A stretch of 64,000 nt of DNA from CAG-390 sp045531455 (GTDB lineage: Bacteria > Bacillota > Clostridia > Oscillospirales > CAG-272), in NCBI GenBank assembly GCA_045531455.1, contig JAZSEA010000112.1:1-64000 (forward strand), given 5' to 3'. Position numbers and translations under genes: made by a program. The notes under the pieces were generated by a model, which saw only the letters and a program-made list of their open reading frames with translations, did no database searches and was not told where the DNA came from. Shown here in pieces: positions 23,113 through 31,453 of the stretch (the first letter of the stretch is position 1; each line of letters begins with the position of its first letter).

Positions 23113-23643
23113 TCAATCAAAGAATTTAACAAGCTCGCCCATATCCTTGCGCTTTTTCTGACGCAGTTTGTCGCCTTCTTTGGGATATCCGATAGTGATG
23201 ACGAGTCTTGCGGGGGCGTCGAGGGAGCAGATCTCGCGTATCTTGGCGTCGTCGAACCAACCGAGGATACAGCTTCCGAGTCCCTGCGCGGCGGCTTCGG
23301 CGGTGACGTATGCCGCGAGGATGCCGATGTCGATCGAGCGGTAGTCATTGCCCTTGACCTTTGCGCCGAGCGCGGCGGAGGCAACGTAGGGCTTCTCGGA
23401 AATAACGATCAGAACGGGCGCATCGGACGCGAATTTGTTCATTCCCATACCCTGAGTTGCCTTTGCGACCATCTTCGCCGACTCGCCGCGGCAAACCGTC
23501 ATAAGATAGGGCTGACCGTTGCAAGCCGAGGGAGAAAGCCGCGCCGATTCAAGGATAGCGTCAAGCTTCTCCTGCTCAACGGCTCTTTCCGCGTCGTAAC
23601 TGCGGCAGGATTGACGGTTGTTGGCTATTTCTGTGAAGTTCAT
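23113..23643 (-). CDS. Nitroreductase family protein
   Basis: The 176-residue flavoprotein has the family start IANNRQSCRSYDAERAV, the FMN-contact segment SARLSPSACNGQPY and the closing VTAEAAAQGLGSCILGWFD. It is a compact member of the NADH/NADPH-dependent FMN nitroreductase family; the natural substrate is not evident. It follows the toxin gene with only three bases between, so it belongs to the transcript begun at the antitoxin. Confidence 0.9.
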   Translation of the reverse strand: MNFTEIANNRQSCRSYDAERAVEQEKLDAILESARLSPSACNGQPYLMTVCRGESAKMVAKATQGMGMNKFASDAPVLIVISEKPYVASAALGAKVKGNDYRSIDIGILAAYVTAEAAAQGLGSCILGWFDDAKIREICSLDAPARLVITIGYPKEGDKLRQKKRKDMGELVKFFD

Positions 23644-23646
23644 TTC

Positions 23647-23961
23647 TTAATTCCTTCCAAAAAGTATTTGCATATAATTACGTTTGCCGTAAATCACGCG
23701 GATGATATAGACATTGTCGGTATCGGTTTTATAAAATGCGATGTAATTGCCGCATACGAGAAAACGGTAAGGAACTTCAAGGTCTATGATTGAAGAAAGC
23801 GGCGCGCCAAGCTCAGGAAAATCTGCCAGCTGACGAATCCTTTTCATAATCTTTTCAATTGTATTAATTGCCGCAGGCTCGGAGCAGAGTTCTTCTGAAA
23901 TATATGATTTGATTTCCCGCAAGTCTTCAAGTGCTGACGGTGAATAGTTGATTTTAGCCAT
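23647..23961 (-). CDS. RelE/ParE-family toxin
   Basis: The 104-residue protein has the RelE/ParE fold pattern: SPSALEDLREIKSYI, IRQLADFPELGAPLSSI, YRFLVCGNYIAFYKTDTDNVYIIRVIYGKRNYMQIL. Members either cleave mRNA on the ribosome or poison gyrase; the PELG and RxLV...Y motifs point to the ParE/RelE-StbE branch. It overlaps the antitoxin gene by eight bases, the usual coupling in type II toxin-antitoxin modules. Confidence 0.9.
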   Translation of the reverse strand: MAKINYSPSALEDLREIKSYISEELCSEPAAINTIEKIMKRIRQLADFPELGAPLSSIIDLEVPYRFLVCGNYIAFYKTDTDNVYIIRVIYGKRNYMQILFGRN

Positions 23962-24208
23962 TGTTTACACCCAAAAGCTTTTCAACTTCGGTTTCATCAA
24001 TATATCCCTTTTCTTTGGCAGAGCTTTCGCCTTTTGAAAGCTCGCCGAGCAATTTGAGCTTTGCCTGCATTCTTTCAAATTCTTCCATATCTAAAATGGC
24101 GTATCTGCCTCTGCCGTTCTTTGTAAGAAAGACGGGCTCGCCAATAGCAATGTCTCGCAAAACTTCATTGTAGTTTCGTAGATCCGATACGGGTTTAATA
24201 TTTGGCAT
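23954..24208 (-). CDS. Phd/YefM-family antitoxin
   Basis: The 84-residue protein has the Phd/YefM DNA-binding N-terminus (PVSDLRNYNEVLRDIAIGEP, then LTKNGRGRYAILDMEEFERM) and a charged C-terminal tail expected to wrap the toxin. GGAGG lies before the start. It probably represses its own promoter through a small inverted repeat over the -10 box. Confidence 0.9.
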   Translation of the reverse strand: MPNIKPVSDLRNYNEVLRDIAIGEPVFLTKNGRGRYAILDMEEFERMQAKLKLLGELSKGESSAKEKGYIDETEVEKLLGVNNG

Positions 24209-24234
24209 AATAAATTCCTCCTAACATTCTTTGC

Positions 24235-24270
24235 TGTATTTATTATACACTAATTCTTCGTAAAATTCAA
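24235..24270 (-). promoter_or_regulatory. Toxin-antitoxin promoter with operator-like repeat
   Basis: TTGAAT (24265-24270) and TATAAT (24242-24247) on the minus strand are 17 bases apart. An inverted repeat TGTAT-5-ATACA (24235-24249) covers the -10 box, consistent with antitoxin autoregulation. Confidence 0.75.
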
Positions 24271-24286
24271 CAGCAAAAATGTAAAA

Positions 24287-24326
24287 AATTAAAAATCCTT
24301 GCAAGTTTTATTTCTTGCAAGGATTT
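24287..24326 (-). terminator. Terminator after the ybaK gene
   Basis: A perfect 13-base-pair hairpin (24293-24305 with 24314-24326) is followed on the minus strand by a T-rich run. It closes the six-gene operon that begins at 28074. Confidence 0.9.
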
Positions 24327-24331
24327 CGTTA

Positions 24332-24811
24332 CTATACCGTTATGTCGACCAACTCAAATTTCAGCACCTTGCGGAGCTCTTCAAGCGTAATTTCGACCTG
24401 ATATCCTATCCTGCCCGCGCTGAAAAGGATGGTTTCGTGATCGGCGGCGGTGGCATCAATGAAGGTCGGGAATTGCTTCTTCATTCCGATGGGCGAGCAT
24501 CCGCCGTGGATGTAGCCTGTCAGCGGGAGCAGTTCCTTCTGCTTTATCATCACGATATTCTTCTCGCCCGCCGCGCGTGCCGCCTTTTTGAGATCGAGCT
24601 CGCGGTGCACGGGAACGAGAAATACGAAATGATTCTTTGACGCACCGACGGTCACAAGGGTCTTGAAAACGTGGTTGGGGTCTTGATGAAGCACCTCCGC
24701 GATCTCGGTTCCGCTGATCGCGTCGGTGTCTACGTATAGATGCTTTTCGTACTTGACCTTTTTCGAATCAAGCAGACGCATCACGTTTGTTTTTTCGTCT
24801 GTTTTTTTCAT
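24332..24811 (-). CDS. ybaK: Cys-tRNA(Pro)/Cys-tRNA(Cys) deacylase YbaK
   Basis: The 159-residue protein belongs to the YbaK/EbsC family, which hydrolyses cysteine wrongly attached to tRNA(Pro). Visible family marks are DTDAISGTEIAEVLHQDPNHVFKTLV with the conserved Lys, VPVHRELDLKKAARAAGEK and GGCSPIGMKK, then a closing alpha/beta core. Length matches the E. coli protein (159). It is the last gene of its operon and overlaps the upstream monooxygenase-like gene by four bases. Confidence 0.93.
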   Translation of the reverse strand: MKKTDEKTNVMRLLDSKKVKYEKHLYVDTDAISGTEIAEVLHQDPNHVFKTLVTVGASKNHFVFLVPVHRELDLKKAARAAGEKNIVMIKQKELLPLTGYIHGGCSPIGMKKQFPTFIDATAADHETILFSAGRIGYQVEITLEELRKVLKFELVDITV

Positions 24812-25095
24812 TTGAGTTCAAACTCACCGAGCTTTGATTCCGCAATATAATCATTTCTGAAGGTGCGGAGAGTTGCCATATGGGGCTGACCGATGTGCAC
24901 CTGCTGATGCTCCTTCGATTCCCACGCCTCGATAAGAAGAAGCTCGTCGGGATTTTTTTCGGAATAGTAGTAGTCGTAGCGGATGCATCCGTCCTCCGCG
25001 CGGACGGCGTCAAGAACGCCCTCGGACTTCATTCTTTCAACAAAAGCCTCTCTTTTGCCGGGATGGCAGATGAAATTTACGTAAATAGTGTACAT
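24808..25095 (-). CDS. Antibiotic biosynthesis monooxygenase (ABM) domain protein
   Basis: The 95-residue single-domain protein has the ferredoxin-like ABM pattern: YVNFICHPGKREAFVERM, EDGCIRYDYYYSEKNPDELLLIEAWESKEHQQVH. Relatives include YgiN-type quinol monooxygenases. The true reaction cannot be told. It lies between a peroxiredoxin and ybaK in one operon, a setting that would fit a role in oxidant defence. Confidence 0.8.
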   Translation of the reverse strand: MYTIYVNFICHPGKREAFVERMKSEGVLDAVRAEDGCIRYDYYYSEKNPDELLLIEAWESKEHQQVHIGQPHMATLRTFRNDYIAESKLGEFELK

Positions 25096-25107
25096 TTTTA
25101 TTCCTCC

Positions 25108-25560
25108 TTAAAGTTCTGCAAGTATGTCAGCCGCGTTTGTGTCGGGCTTGACCTTTGGCATTATTTTTTCGATATTTCCGTTTTCGTCAATGATAAACGT
25201 CGTGCGGACTACGCCGAATGCGACCTTTCCGTACTGCTTCTTCTCCTGCCAGACGCCGTATGCCTCGATGGCGACGCGGTCGGGGTCGGAGAGAAGAACG
25301 AAGGGAAGATCGTATTTCTCGGCAAATTTTACGTGAGAGGCGACGCTGTCCTTGCTGATGCCGATGATCTCGACGCCCTTAGCCTCAAACTGCTTGTACG
25401 CACCCGCAAAGGCGCAAGCCTGACGGGTACATCCGGGCGTGTTGTCCCTCGGGTAGAAGTAGAGAACTACCTTTTTGCCGAGATAATCCGAGAGCGAAAC
25501 GTCGTTACCGTTTTTGTCCTTGAGCGTGAAAGCGGGTGCTTTCATTCCGATTTCAAGCAT
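25108..25560 (-). CDS. bcp: Thioredoxin-dependent thiol peroxidase (Bcp/PrxQ type)
   Basis: The 150-residue peroxiredoxin reduces peroxides with its peroxidatic Cys44 in YPRDNTPGCTRQACAFAG. Cys49 lies five residues later, as in the Bcp/PrxQ class where it is the resolving Cys. The KDKNGNDVSLSDYLGKKVVLYFYP start and RTTFIIDENGNI end are standard. Part of an operon with an M20 peptidase upstream and an ABM protein downstream. Confidence 0.93.
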   Translation of the reverse strand: MLEIGMKAPAFTLKDKNGNDVSLSDYLGKKVVLYFYPRDNTPGCTRQACAFAGAYKQFEAKGVEIIGISKDSVASHVKFAEKYDLPFVLLSDPDRVAIEAYGVWQEKKQYGKVAFGVVRTTFIIDENGNIEKIMPKVKPDTNAADILAEL

Positions 25561-25571
25561 CGTGTGCCTCC

Positions 25572-26702
25572 TTATAAATATCTTTCAAAGATCATCAGCA
25601 AGAATTCAAGCCCCGTGGGCAGAGAATCGGGGTAGAGAAGCTCGCCGATATTGTGCGGATATGAGGTAGTGCAGAGACCAACGTCGAGAGAGGGAATGCC
25701 GCGGCTCATCGGATAGCGGCAATCTGTGCAAGCCGAGGAATATCTCGGCTTGATGCCGAGTGACTGCAGCATCTCGCCGTGCTCCTCGCCGATCTTTTTC
25801 ATAACCTCGTCGGGAACGGTGTTCCAATGTGCCGTGTCGCTGACGATCTCGTTCGTGATCGTGACCTGCTCGGTCGTGTATTTTTCTACGGCTTTGGCAA
25901 GGAGAGAAGCGAGAACCTCGTATCTTTCGTACTTATCCGAACGGAGCTCGATCAGAGCGTGTGCTTCTGCCGCAATAATGTTGTGGCGGTTACCGCCGCT
26001 TATCATACCGACGTTGATCGTCGTGCGCTTGAGCTTGTTTTCGGCAATATACTCGCGGCAGGCTGTCGAGGTGTCGAGAATGACCCTTGAAAGCTCCTCG
26101 ATCGCGCTCGGAGTGCCGAATGCGCCGAGTGCGTGACCGCCCGGCGCGCGTACGGTGACAAGGTGATTGTAATAGTTGACCGTACCCGTGTAGATGCGTT
26201 TCATCGAGGCGTCAAAGCTGTAGCAGAAATGAATATCGTCGGTGCCGTGCTCGGTCAGATAATTGTACATACCGATGCTTCCGACCTCCTCTGAGGCGGT
26301 TGCGATGAAGAGAACGCCGTATTCATTATCGACAGGCGGATTCTCGATAAGGTATCTCATTCCGAGCATCAGAACCGCGAGATTGGCGGTATCGTCGCCG
26401 ATACCGGGGCAGTAGAGCTTGTCGTCCTCCTTTTTGATCTCAAGCGGAACGTCAAAATCAAAGACCGTGTCGGTGTGGGCAGAGAAGATGATCCATTTCC
26501 CGCTTTTTCCGGGGAAAGCCTTCCAGACTACGTTGCAGAATTCGTCGATCTCAACTCCCTCGGCTCCTGCATTTTTCAGCCATTCGGCACAGAACTCGGC
26601 GCGCTTCCTTTCGTGTCCGCTCGGCGCGGGGATGAGAGTCATATCGCAGGTAAGCTTAGTAAGCTCCTCTGTGTGAGCGATAGCATAATCGTGAAAAGTC
26701 AT
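25572..26702 (-). CDS. M20/M28-type zinc metallopeptidase
   Basis: The 376-residue cytoplasmic enzyme has the M20 clan layout. It shows the first zinc ligand motif FSAHTDTVFDF, GIGDDTANLAVLMLG with the bridging Asp, ATASEEVGSIGMYNY with the catalytic Glu, a dimerisation domain (about 180-290), and late metal-ligand residues near ACTDCRYPMSRG. It probably trims peptides or deacylates amino acid derivatives. Its start shares a base with the stop of the upstream gene. Confidence 0.88.
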   Translation of the reverse strand: MTFHDYAIAHTEELTKLTCDMTLIPAPSGHERKRAEFCAEWLKNAGAEGVEIDEFCNVVWKAFPGKSGKWIIFSAHTDTVFDFDVPLEIKKEDDKLYCPGIGDDTANLAVLMLGMRYLIENPPVDNEYGVLFIATASEEVGSIGMYNYLTEHGTDDIHFCYSFDASMKRIYTGTVNYYNHLVTVRAPGGHALGAFGTPSAIEELSRVILDTSTACREYIAENKLKRTTINVGMISGGNRHNIIAAEAHALIELRSDKYERYEVLASLLAKAVEKYTTEQVTITNEIVSDTAHWNTVPDEVMKKIGEEHGEMLQSLGIKPRYSSACTDCRYPMSRGIPSLDVGLCTTSYPHNIGELLYPDSLPTGLEFLLMIFERYL

Positions 26703-27589
26703 CAGAAATCAAACTCCTCTCTTTCGTAGATCTTGCATTTTTGGGTGTTGATAAGCATTCTGCCCTTGTAAAACGCGACACATTCGACCTCCTGATCAAA
26801 GAAGGGCGCGGTTGAAAGATCCTCGCAGAGAGCGTATTTTTTCTCCTTGAGGTCGATGACGTTGAGCGCGTCGGGGGTGTCCTCTCGTCCAAAGCCGAAC
26901 GAGTAGTAGAGTCTGTCCTCGTAGATCGTTCCGCCCTGAGTTGCAAAAGCATTGAAGGGAAGGAAGAACTGATCGAGAATGTCGTCCGCAGTGAAGGTCA
27001 CGTCACCCTCGGCAGGATTGGGAAGGCGGAATTTGGTTACGATATATTCGTTGTCGGGGCGGTACATCTCGCGTTTTGTGCGGTAACGAGCAGAGTGGAG
27101 ATAGAAGAAGCCGTTCTTGACGTCAACGAGCGACGCGGGCCAACCCCAGCCGGGGATCTCGAATTTCTTGCCGTCCTTTTCTGTAGGCTTGTAATAAATT
27201 CGCTGAACCGTTTCAGCCGAGTAAACTCCGTCTTTCAGACGGATCTGCTCGACTGCGCAATAAGCAAGCCAACCCTTTTCGTCCGCATCACCGCTGTTGC
27301 CCGCGGTAACGTACATCAGAGGAAAATCCTCTCCGGGCATAGTTGCGCCGAACATAGCGTCGTTCGCGTGGTTGTCGTATCTCTTGTCTTCCTCGTTCTT
27401 GCAGTACGAGCCGAGCTTGAAGATGCCGACGGGCTTCGGATCGCGGCTGACGAGATCGTATGCGCCTGCAACTCCGCTGTGATAGAGTACGAACGCGGTG
27501 TCTCCGTGGATAGCCATTCCCTGAACCGAACGGCGTTTGCCGAACATCTCGGCGGTGGGGTTCTCAAATTCCATATAAAGCTTGTACAT
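26702..27589 (-). CDS. Conserved protein of unknown function, probably beta-propeller
   Basis: The 295-residue soluble protein has no signal peptide and consists of repeated beta-strand segments such as RSVQGMAIHGDTAFVLYHSGVA, PLMYVTAGNSGD, GGTIYEDRLYYSFGFG and DALNVIDLKEKKYALCEDL. This resembles YncE- or streptogramin-lyase-like propellers. It is not recognised. It lies between a GNAT acetyltransferase and the M20 peptidase in one operon and may bind or sense a small molecule. Confidence 0.6.
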   Translation of the reverse strand: MYKLYMEFENPTAEMFGKRRSVQGMAIHGDTAFVLYHSGVAGAYDLVSRDPKPVGIFKLGSYCKNEEDKRYDNHANDAMFGATMPGEDFPLMYVTAGNSGDADEKGWLAYCAVEQIRLKDGVYSAETVQRIYYKPTEKDGKKFEIPGWGWPASLVDVKNGFFYLHSARYRTKREMYRPDNEYIVTKFRLPNPAEGDVTFTADDILDQFFLPFNAFATQGGTIYEDRLYYSFGFGREDTPDALNVIDLKEKKYALCEDLSTAPFFDQEVECVAFYKGRMLINTQKCKIYEREEFDF

Positions 27590-27597
27590 TTTTTACC

Positions 27598-28074
27598 TCA
27601 CTTAACAAGTGCCGCGATCTTATCCTCGGTCAGACGGTAGGTCGTCCATTCATCCATCGAAACCGCACCGAGCGAGAGATAGAATTTGATACTCGGCTCG
27701 TTCCAGTTAAGGCAGGTCCATTCCATTCTGCCGCAGTTTCGCTCCTTTGCGATCCTTGCAACCTCGCAGAAGAGAGCCTTGCCGTAGCCCTTGCCGCGGT
27801 GCTCGGGCCAGACGAAGAGGTCCTCAAGGTGAATACCCGAGCGTCCGACGAATGTGGAATAATTGTGGAAGAAGAGCGCAAAGCCGACCTCCTTACCGTC
27901 TTCAAGAGCGAAGATGACCTCTGCGTTTCCTTTTCCGAAAACGACCTCCTTGATCAATGCCTCGGTGTTTATGACCTCATCGAGCATTTTTTCGTAAGTG
28001 GCAATTCCTTTGATAAATTCAAGGACAAGAGCGGCGTCGTCCTCCGTCGCGTATCTGAACTGAAAATTATTCAT
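27598..28074 (-). CDS. GNAT-family N-acetyltransferase
   Basis: The 158-residue enzyme has the GNAT acetyl-CoA site LEDLFVWPEHRGKGYGKALF (Q/R-x-x-G-x-G/A) and the closing NEPSIKFYLSLGAV helix. It resembles spermidine/spermine N1-acetyltransferase-like and amino-group acetyltransferases (FALFFHNYSTFVGRSGIHLEDL). ATG 28074 is chosen because GGAGG precedes it by eight bases and a promoter lies just upstream. It is the first gene of a six-gene operon. Confidence 0.88.
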   Translation of the reverse strand: MNNFQFRYATEDDAALVLEFIKGIATYEKMLDEVINTEALIKEVVFGKGNAEVIFALEDGKEVGFALFFHNYSTFVGRSGIHLEDLFVWPEHRGKGYGKALFCEVARIAKERNCGRMEWTCLNWNEPSIKFYLSLGAVSMDEWTTYRLTEDKIAALVK

Positions 28075-28096
28075 GTTAATATCCTCCATTTGTTTT

Positions 28097-28125
28097 ATTA
28101 TATCACATTTTCCTTGATATTTCAA
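28097..28125 (-). promoter_or_regulatory. Sigma-A promoter of the GNAT to ybaK operon
   Basis: TTGAAA (28120-28125) and TATAAT (28097-28102) on the minus strand are 17 bases apart. Gene spacing downstream is tight as far as the terminator at 24287-24326. Confidence 0.85.
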
Positions 28126-28146
28126 CCGATTTGATAAGGTTTTATT

Positions 28147-28182
28147 TACAAAAACCGATCCGCCGAAATCGGCGGATCGGTT
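28147..28182 (-). terminator. Terminator after the short secreted paralog
   Basis: A perfect 14-base-pair hairpin (28153-28166 with 28169-28182) is followed by TTTTTG on the minus strand. Confidence 0.9.
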
Positions 28183-28197
28183 GATATTCAGGTTTGA

Positions 28198-29133
28198 TCA
28201 GTTTTCTCTTCTTTTTGCAATAATTGCAACTCCGAGGACGGAGACAACTGCGATAACTGCGAAGATAACGAAGGAGTCACCTGTATCCGTGGAGGACTCG
28301 GGCTCGGTCGTCTCGGGGGCCGCGGTCGTCTCGGGAGCTGCGGTCGTCTCGGGTGCTTCCTTTACAACGATATCAAGGCTTGCGAGAGCCAACGGGATAC
28401 CGGGTGTGCCGTTGAGATCATCGGGGATAATGTAAAGAGTGTACTCTCCTGCGGGGAAATCATAATACTCGGACATAGAGGAACCGATGTGGCGGGCTCT
28501 CTTGATATCAAAGGTCGTGCCCTTGCCAACTGTGGAAATGTAATCCCAATAGATCGAGGGTCCGACGTATCCCTTCGGGAAGATACCGATCCAGTCCTTG
28601 CCGCCGGCGTTTACGCTCGAAGCAGCAACGTAGATGGTCTCGCCGACGACGTATTCTGTCTTATCGGTGACGATGTAGGTGTCCTTGTCGGGGAGAGTGA
28701 GCTCGGGAATCTTGGCTGCGTTCGGATCGGGAATTACCGTGATATCGATCGAAGCGAGCATCAGGTCGTAGCCTTTTTTGATAGAAAGATCATCGGGAAT
28801 GATGAAGACCGTGTATTCGCCTGCGGGGAGGGAATAAAGATTGTTACGGTTCTTGCCGAGTCTGGTTGCTTTACGAATGTCGAAATTTTCGGTGATCTCG
28901 GTGAGATAATTCCAGCGTATCGCAGCACCCGTCTTGTCACCCTTGACGGTAATGCCGAGCCAGTCCTTGCCGGAAGTATTGGCACTCTTGGCATTGACGA
29001 TGATGGGTTCGCCTTCAACGTATGTGGTCTTGTCTGTGGTGAGAAGGGGATCTGCAGCTGAGGTGTTGAGTGAGAAGGAGAAGAGCGAGAGAAGGGTAGC
29101 AACGAGGAGAAGTGCGGAAATGATTTTCTTCAT
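28198..29133 (-). CDS. Secreted, membrane-anchored protein with two repeated beta domains
   Basis: The 311-residue precursor has a signal peptide (to about residue 27), two related beta-rich domains and a Thr/Glu/Pro-rich stalk (PETTAAPETTAAPETTEPE). A C-terminal membrane helix with a basic end (AKRREN) would hold it on the cell surface. Domain 1 (about 30-135) starts TTDKTTYVEGEPIIVNA and has GKDWLGITVKGD. Domain 2 (about 155-255) starts VTDKTEYVVGETIYVAAS and has GKDWIGIFPKG. Both end PAGEYT-x-(F/Y)IIPDDL. Its larger neighbour has the same two domains plus a phosphatase, so this looks like a duplicate lacking the enzyme. The domain's function is unknown; an adhesive or substrate-binding role is possible. 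Confidence 0.75.
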   Translation of the reverse strand: MKKIISALLLVATLLSLFSFSLNTSAADPLLTTDKTTYVEGEPIIVNAKSANTSGKDWLGITVKGDKTGAAIRWNYLTEITENFDIRKATRLGKNRNNLYSLPAGEYTVFIIPDDLSIKKGYDLMLASIDITVIPDPNAAKIPELTLPDKDTYIVTDKTEYVVGETIYVAASSVNAGGKDWIGIFPKGYVGPSIYWDYISTVGKGTTFDIKRARHIGSSMSEYYDFPAGEYTLYIIPDDLNGTPGIPLALASLDIVVKEAPETTAAPETTAAPETTEPESSTDTGDSFVIFAVIAVVSVLGVAIIAKRREN

Positions 29134-29161
29134 GATGTAGTCCTTCCTTTATTTATATTTT

Positions 29162-31372
29162 TTATTTTCTTTTCTTGATGACAGCCGCGCCGAGTGCGAT
29201 CACGGCAATAATTGCGATCGGGGATGCAACGGAGCTGCATCCGCGCTTCTTAGCGACGGTAGGCTCGGTTTCATCGGGAGCCTCGGTCTGCTCGGGAGCG
29301 GGAGTAGCTTCGGGTTCTGTTGCCTCCGGTTCTGTCACTTCAGGAGTGGTAACGGGTTCTGTTGTAACCTCGGGCTCGGTAGTCGTTTCATCGGTCTTGG
29401 TCTGAGTATAGCTTACGAGGAATTGTGCGGAGGATACCCATTCGCCCGTGACGAAGTTTCTGCCGAGAACGGCAACCTTATCCTCGTAAATGCGGATGTA
29501 ATAACCCTCACTACCCGTCTGACGCTCACCTGTTACGATGTCGTAGGAGTGCCAGAGATAAGCGACGGACGAGGTATTGAAGTAGCTGGCTCCATTACCC
29601 TTGTACATACAGTTATCCGAATCGAGGATCCAATGGGTATGACCGTTGAAGAACATGACCTCGGGATATTTGTTGACAACGGCTTTGAGCTGAGTATGGT
29701 TGGAGACACCGCTCCAGCCCTCCGCCTGGCTGCTGCCCGAAGTGGTGTTAAGCATCGGCTGATGATGGAAGACGAAAATAGGTCTGCCGTCGCGGTTTTC
29801 GTTGATCTTTTCCTCAAGCCAATTCAGCTGAGTCTTGGTAAGCTTGGATGCACCCGTGGTCTCGGATGCGATAAAGATGTAGTGATAGCCGTTGACCCAA
29901 ACGTCATAGTAGGGCTTGTCGGGAGTGCTTCCGTCGGGGAAGTTGAGGTTCTCGAGGAACTGCTTGAGACCCGCATCGTAATTTGTGCCGATATATTCGT
30001 GGTTACCGATGCCGAGGTAGAGAGCGGGAGCATTCTTGACGGAGTTGTAATGCTGATGGAAATAGGTCCAATATTCGGGGGAGTCGCCGCGGTCAACGAT
30101 ATCGCCGACGGCAAAGATGCCGACCGAATCGGGGCTGTTCTTGACAACGTCATTGAGCATTCCGATGAAGTGCTTGCTGTATTCATTGGATGCGTCGCCT
30201 TTGATATGGATATCGCTGACGATCTGGAACTCGGAGAGGACCTTGCCAAAGCCCTTTGAAGCCGCACCCTCGGGGAGCTTGACCTCGAGGCACTTTTCCG
30301 AGATACCGTTGCTGTCATTATAAGTATAGATAAGAAGCTTGGTCGCACCCTCGGGGATGATGGTGTTCGGGGTCATCTCGTGGGTGACGGTCGTTCCCGT
30401 TACCTTGAAGCGTGCAAGGCGTGTGTAGCCCTCGAGCTTACCCGCGTCGTTTGCCCACCACATATAGATGTCGTCTGCCATATGATCCTCGGGGAGGTTG
30501 ATGGTCAGAGTACCGTCAGCCATACCGTCGGTGTCGTTCTTGAGCTTGTAGGTAGCCGAAAGCGGGGCTTTTGCTATCTTCGAGGGATCGTTTACGATCT
30601 TGATATCGAGGGATGCGAGCGCGATGCCGATTCCGTTTTTGCCTGTCAGGTCATCGGGGATGATATAGAGAGTGTATTCACCCGCGGGGAGTCCGAAATA
30701 ATCCGACATCGAGGAGCCCATATTGCTTGCCTTTTCGATATCAAATGTCTTGCCCTTGCCGACCGTGGAGATATAATCCCAGTAGATAGAGGGGCCGATG
30801 TGCCCCTTCGGGAAGATACCGATCCAGTCCTTGCCGCCTGCATTTGCACTCGAAGCCGCAACGTAAACGGTCTCGCCGACGAAGTATTCGGTCTTGTCGG
30901 TTACGATGTAGGTGTCCTTATCGGGAAGAGTCAGCTCGGGGATCTTCTCGGTCGAATTCGGATTGGGGATTACCGTGATATCGATCGAGGCGAGACGCTT
31001 GTCATAGCCCGATTTTACGGTATGATCATCGGGAATGATGAAAATGGTGTATTCGCCTGCGGGGATGGAATAGAGGCTGTTTCGGTTTTTGCCGAGCCTC
31101 GATGCTTCTCGGATATCGAAATTATCGCCGATCTCGTTCAGGTAATTCCAACGGATCGAGGCACCCGTCACGTCACCCTTAACGGTGATGCCGAGCCAAT
31201 CCTTGCCCGAGGAGTTTGTGCTTGAGGCATTGACGATGATCGGCTCACCCTCATAGTAGGTGGTCTTGTCGGTCGTAAGCTTTGCCGCGCTGTCGGCGGA
31301 GACAGTCACGGTGAGTGAAAGTGTGGCGAGGATCATGCTGAAAAGCAGGGTAAATGCCGCAAATTTTTTCAT
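29162..31372 (-). CDS. Secreted, anchored calcineurin-like metallophosphatase with two repeated beta domains
   Basis: The 736-residue precursor has a signal peptide, two beta domains nearly identical in plan to those of the downstream gene, and a further beta linker (about 270-375). A metallophosphatase domain follows (about 385-650) with the complete metal set: VSDIHIKG, GDIVDRGDS, GIGNHEYIG, VFHHQPML and NGHTHWIL. A Thr/Glu/Pro-rich stalk and a C-terminal membrane helix follow. It acts outside the cell, probably on a phosphoester in nucleotides or polymers. It is the first gene of a two-gene unit. Confidence 0.85.
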   Translation of the reverse strand: MKKFAAFTLLFSMILATLSLTVTVSADSAAKLTTDKTTYYEGEPIIVNASSTNSSGKDWLGITVKGDVTGASIRWNYLNEIGDNFDIREASRLGKNRNSLYSIPAGEYTIFIIPDDHTVKSGYDKRLASIDITVIPNPNSTEKIPELTLPDKDTYIVTDKTEYFVGETVYVAASSANAGGKDWIGIFPKGHIGPSIYWDYISTVGKGKTFDIEKASNMGSSMSDYFGLPAGEYTLYIIPDDLTGKNGIGIALASLDIKIVNDPSKIAKAPLSATYKLKNDTDGMADGTLTINLPEDHMADDIYMWWANDAGKLEGYTRLARFKVTGTTVTHEMTPNTIIPEGATKLLIYTYNDSNGISEKCLEVKLPEGAASKGFGKVLSEFQIVSDIHIKGDASNEYSKHFIGMLNDVVKNSPDSVGIFAVGDIVDRGDSPEYWTYFHQHYNSVKNAPALYLGIGNHEYIGTNYDAGLKQFLENLNFPDGSTPDKPYYDVWVNGYHYIFIASETTGASKLTKTQLNWLEEKINENRDGRPIFVFHHQPMLNTTSGSSQAEGWSGVSNHTQLKAVVNKYPEVMFFNGHTHWILDSDNCMYKGNGASYFNTSSVAYLWHSYDIVTGERQTGSEGYYIRIYEDKVAVLGRNFVTGEWVSSAQFLVSYTQTKTDETTTEPEVTTEPVTTPEVTEPEATEPEATPAPEQTEAPDETEPTVAKKRGCSSVASPIAIIAVIALGAAVIKKRK

Positions 31373-31417
31373 TGGAGTGCTCCTTTTCTGTAAAAGTCGG
31401 TTTCAATTACCAATATC

Positions 31418-31446
31418 ATTATACAAAATTATTATCGATCTGTCAA
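31418..31446 (-). promoter_or_regulatory. Sigma-A promoter of the secreted paralog pair
   Basis: Consensus TTGACA (31441-31446) and TATAAT (31418-31423) on the minus strand, 17 bases apart. Confidence 0.9.
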
Positions 31447-31453
31447 CGCTTTT

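Noticed and set aside
26702..27589. A streptogramin lyase or YncE annotation for the propeller-like protein
   Set aside because: Only the general strand repeats fit; no catalytic His or family motif is seen.
29281..29400. Short direct repeats in the stalk-coding regions, as possible tandem repeats or CRISPR
   Set aside because: They are Thr/Glu/Pro codon repeats in stalks, with no regular spacers; similar stretches occur in other surface protein genes.
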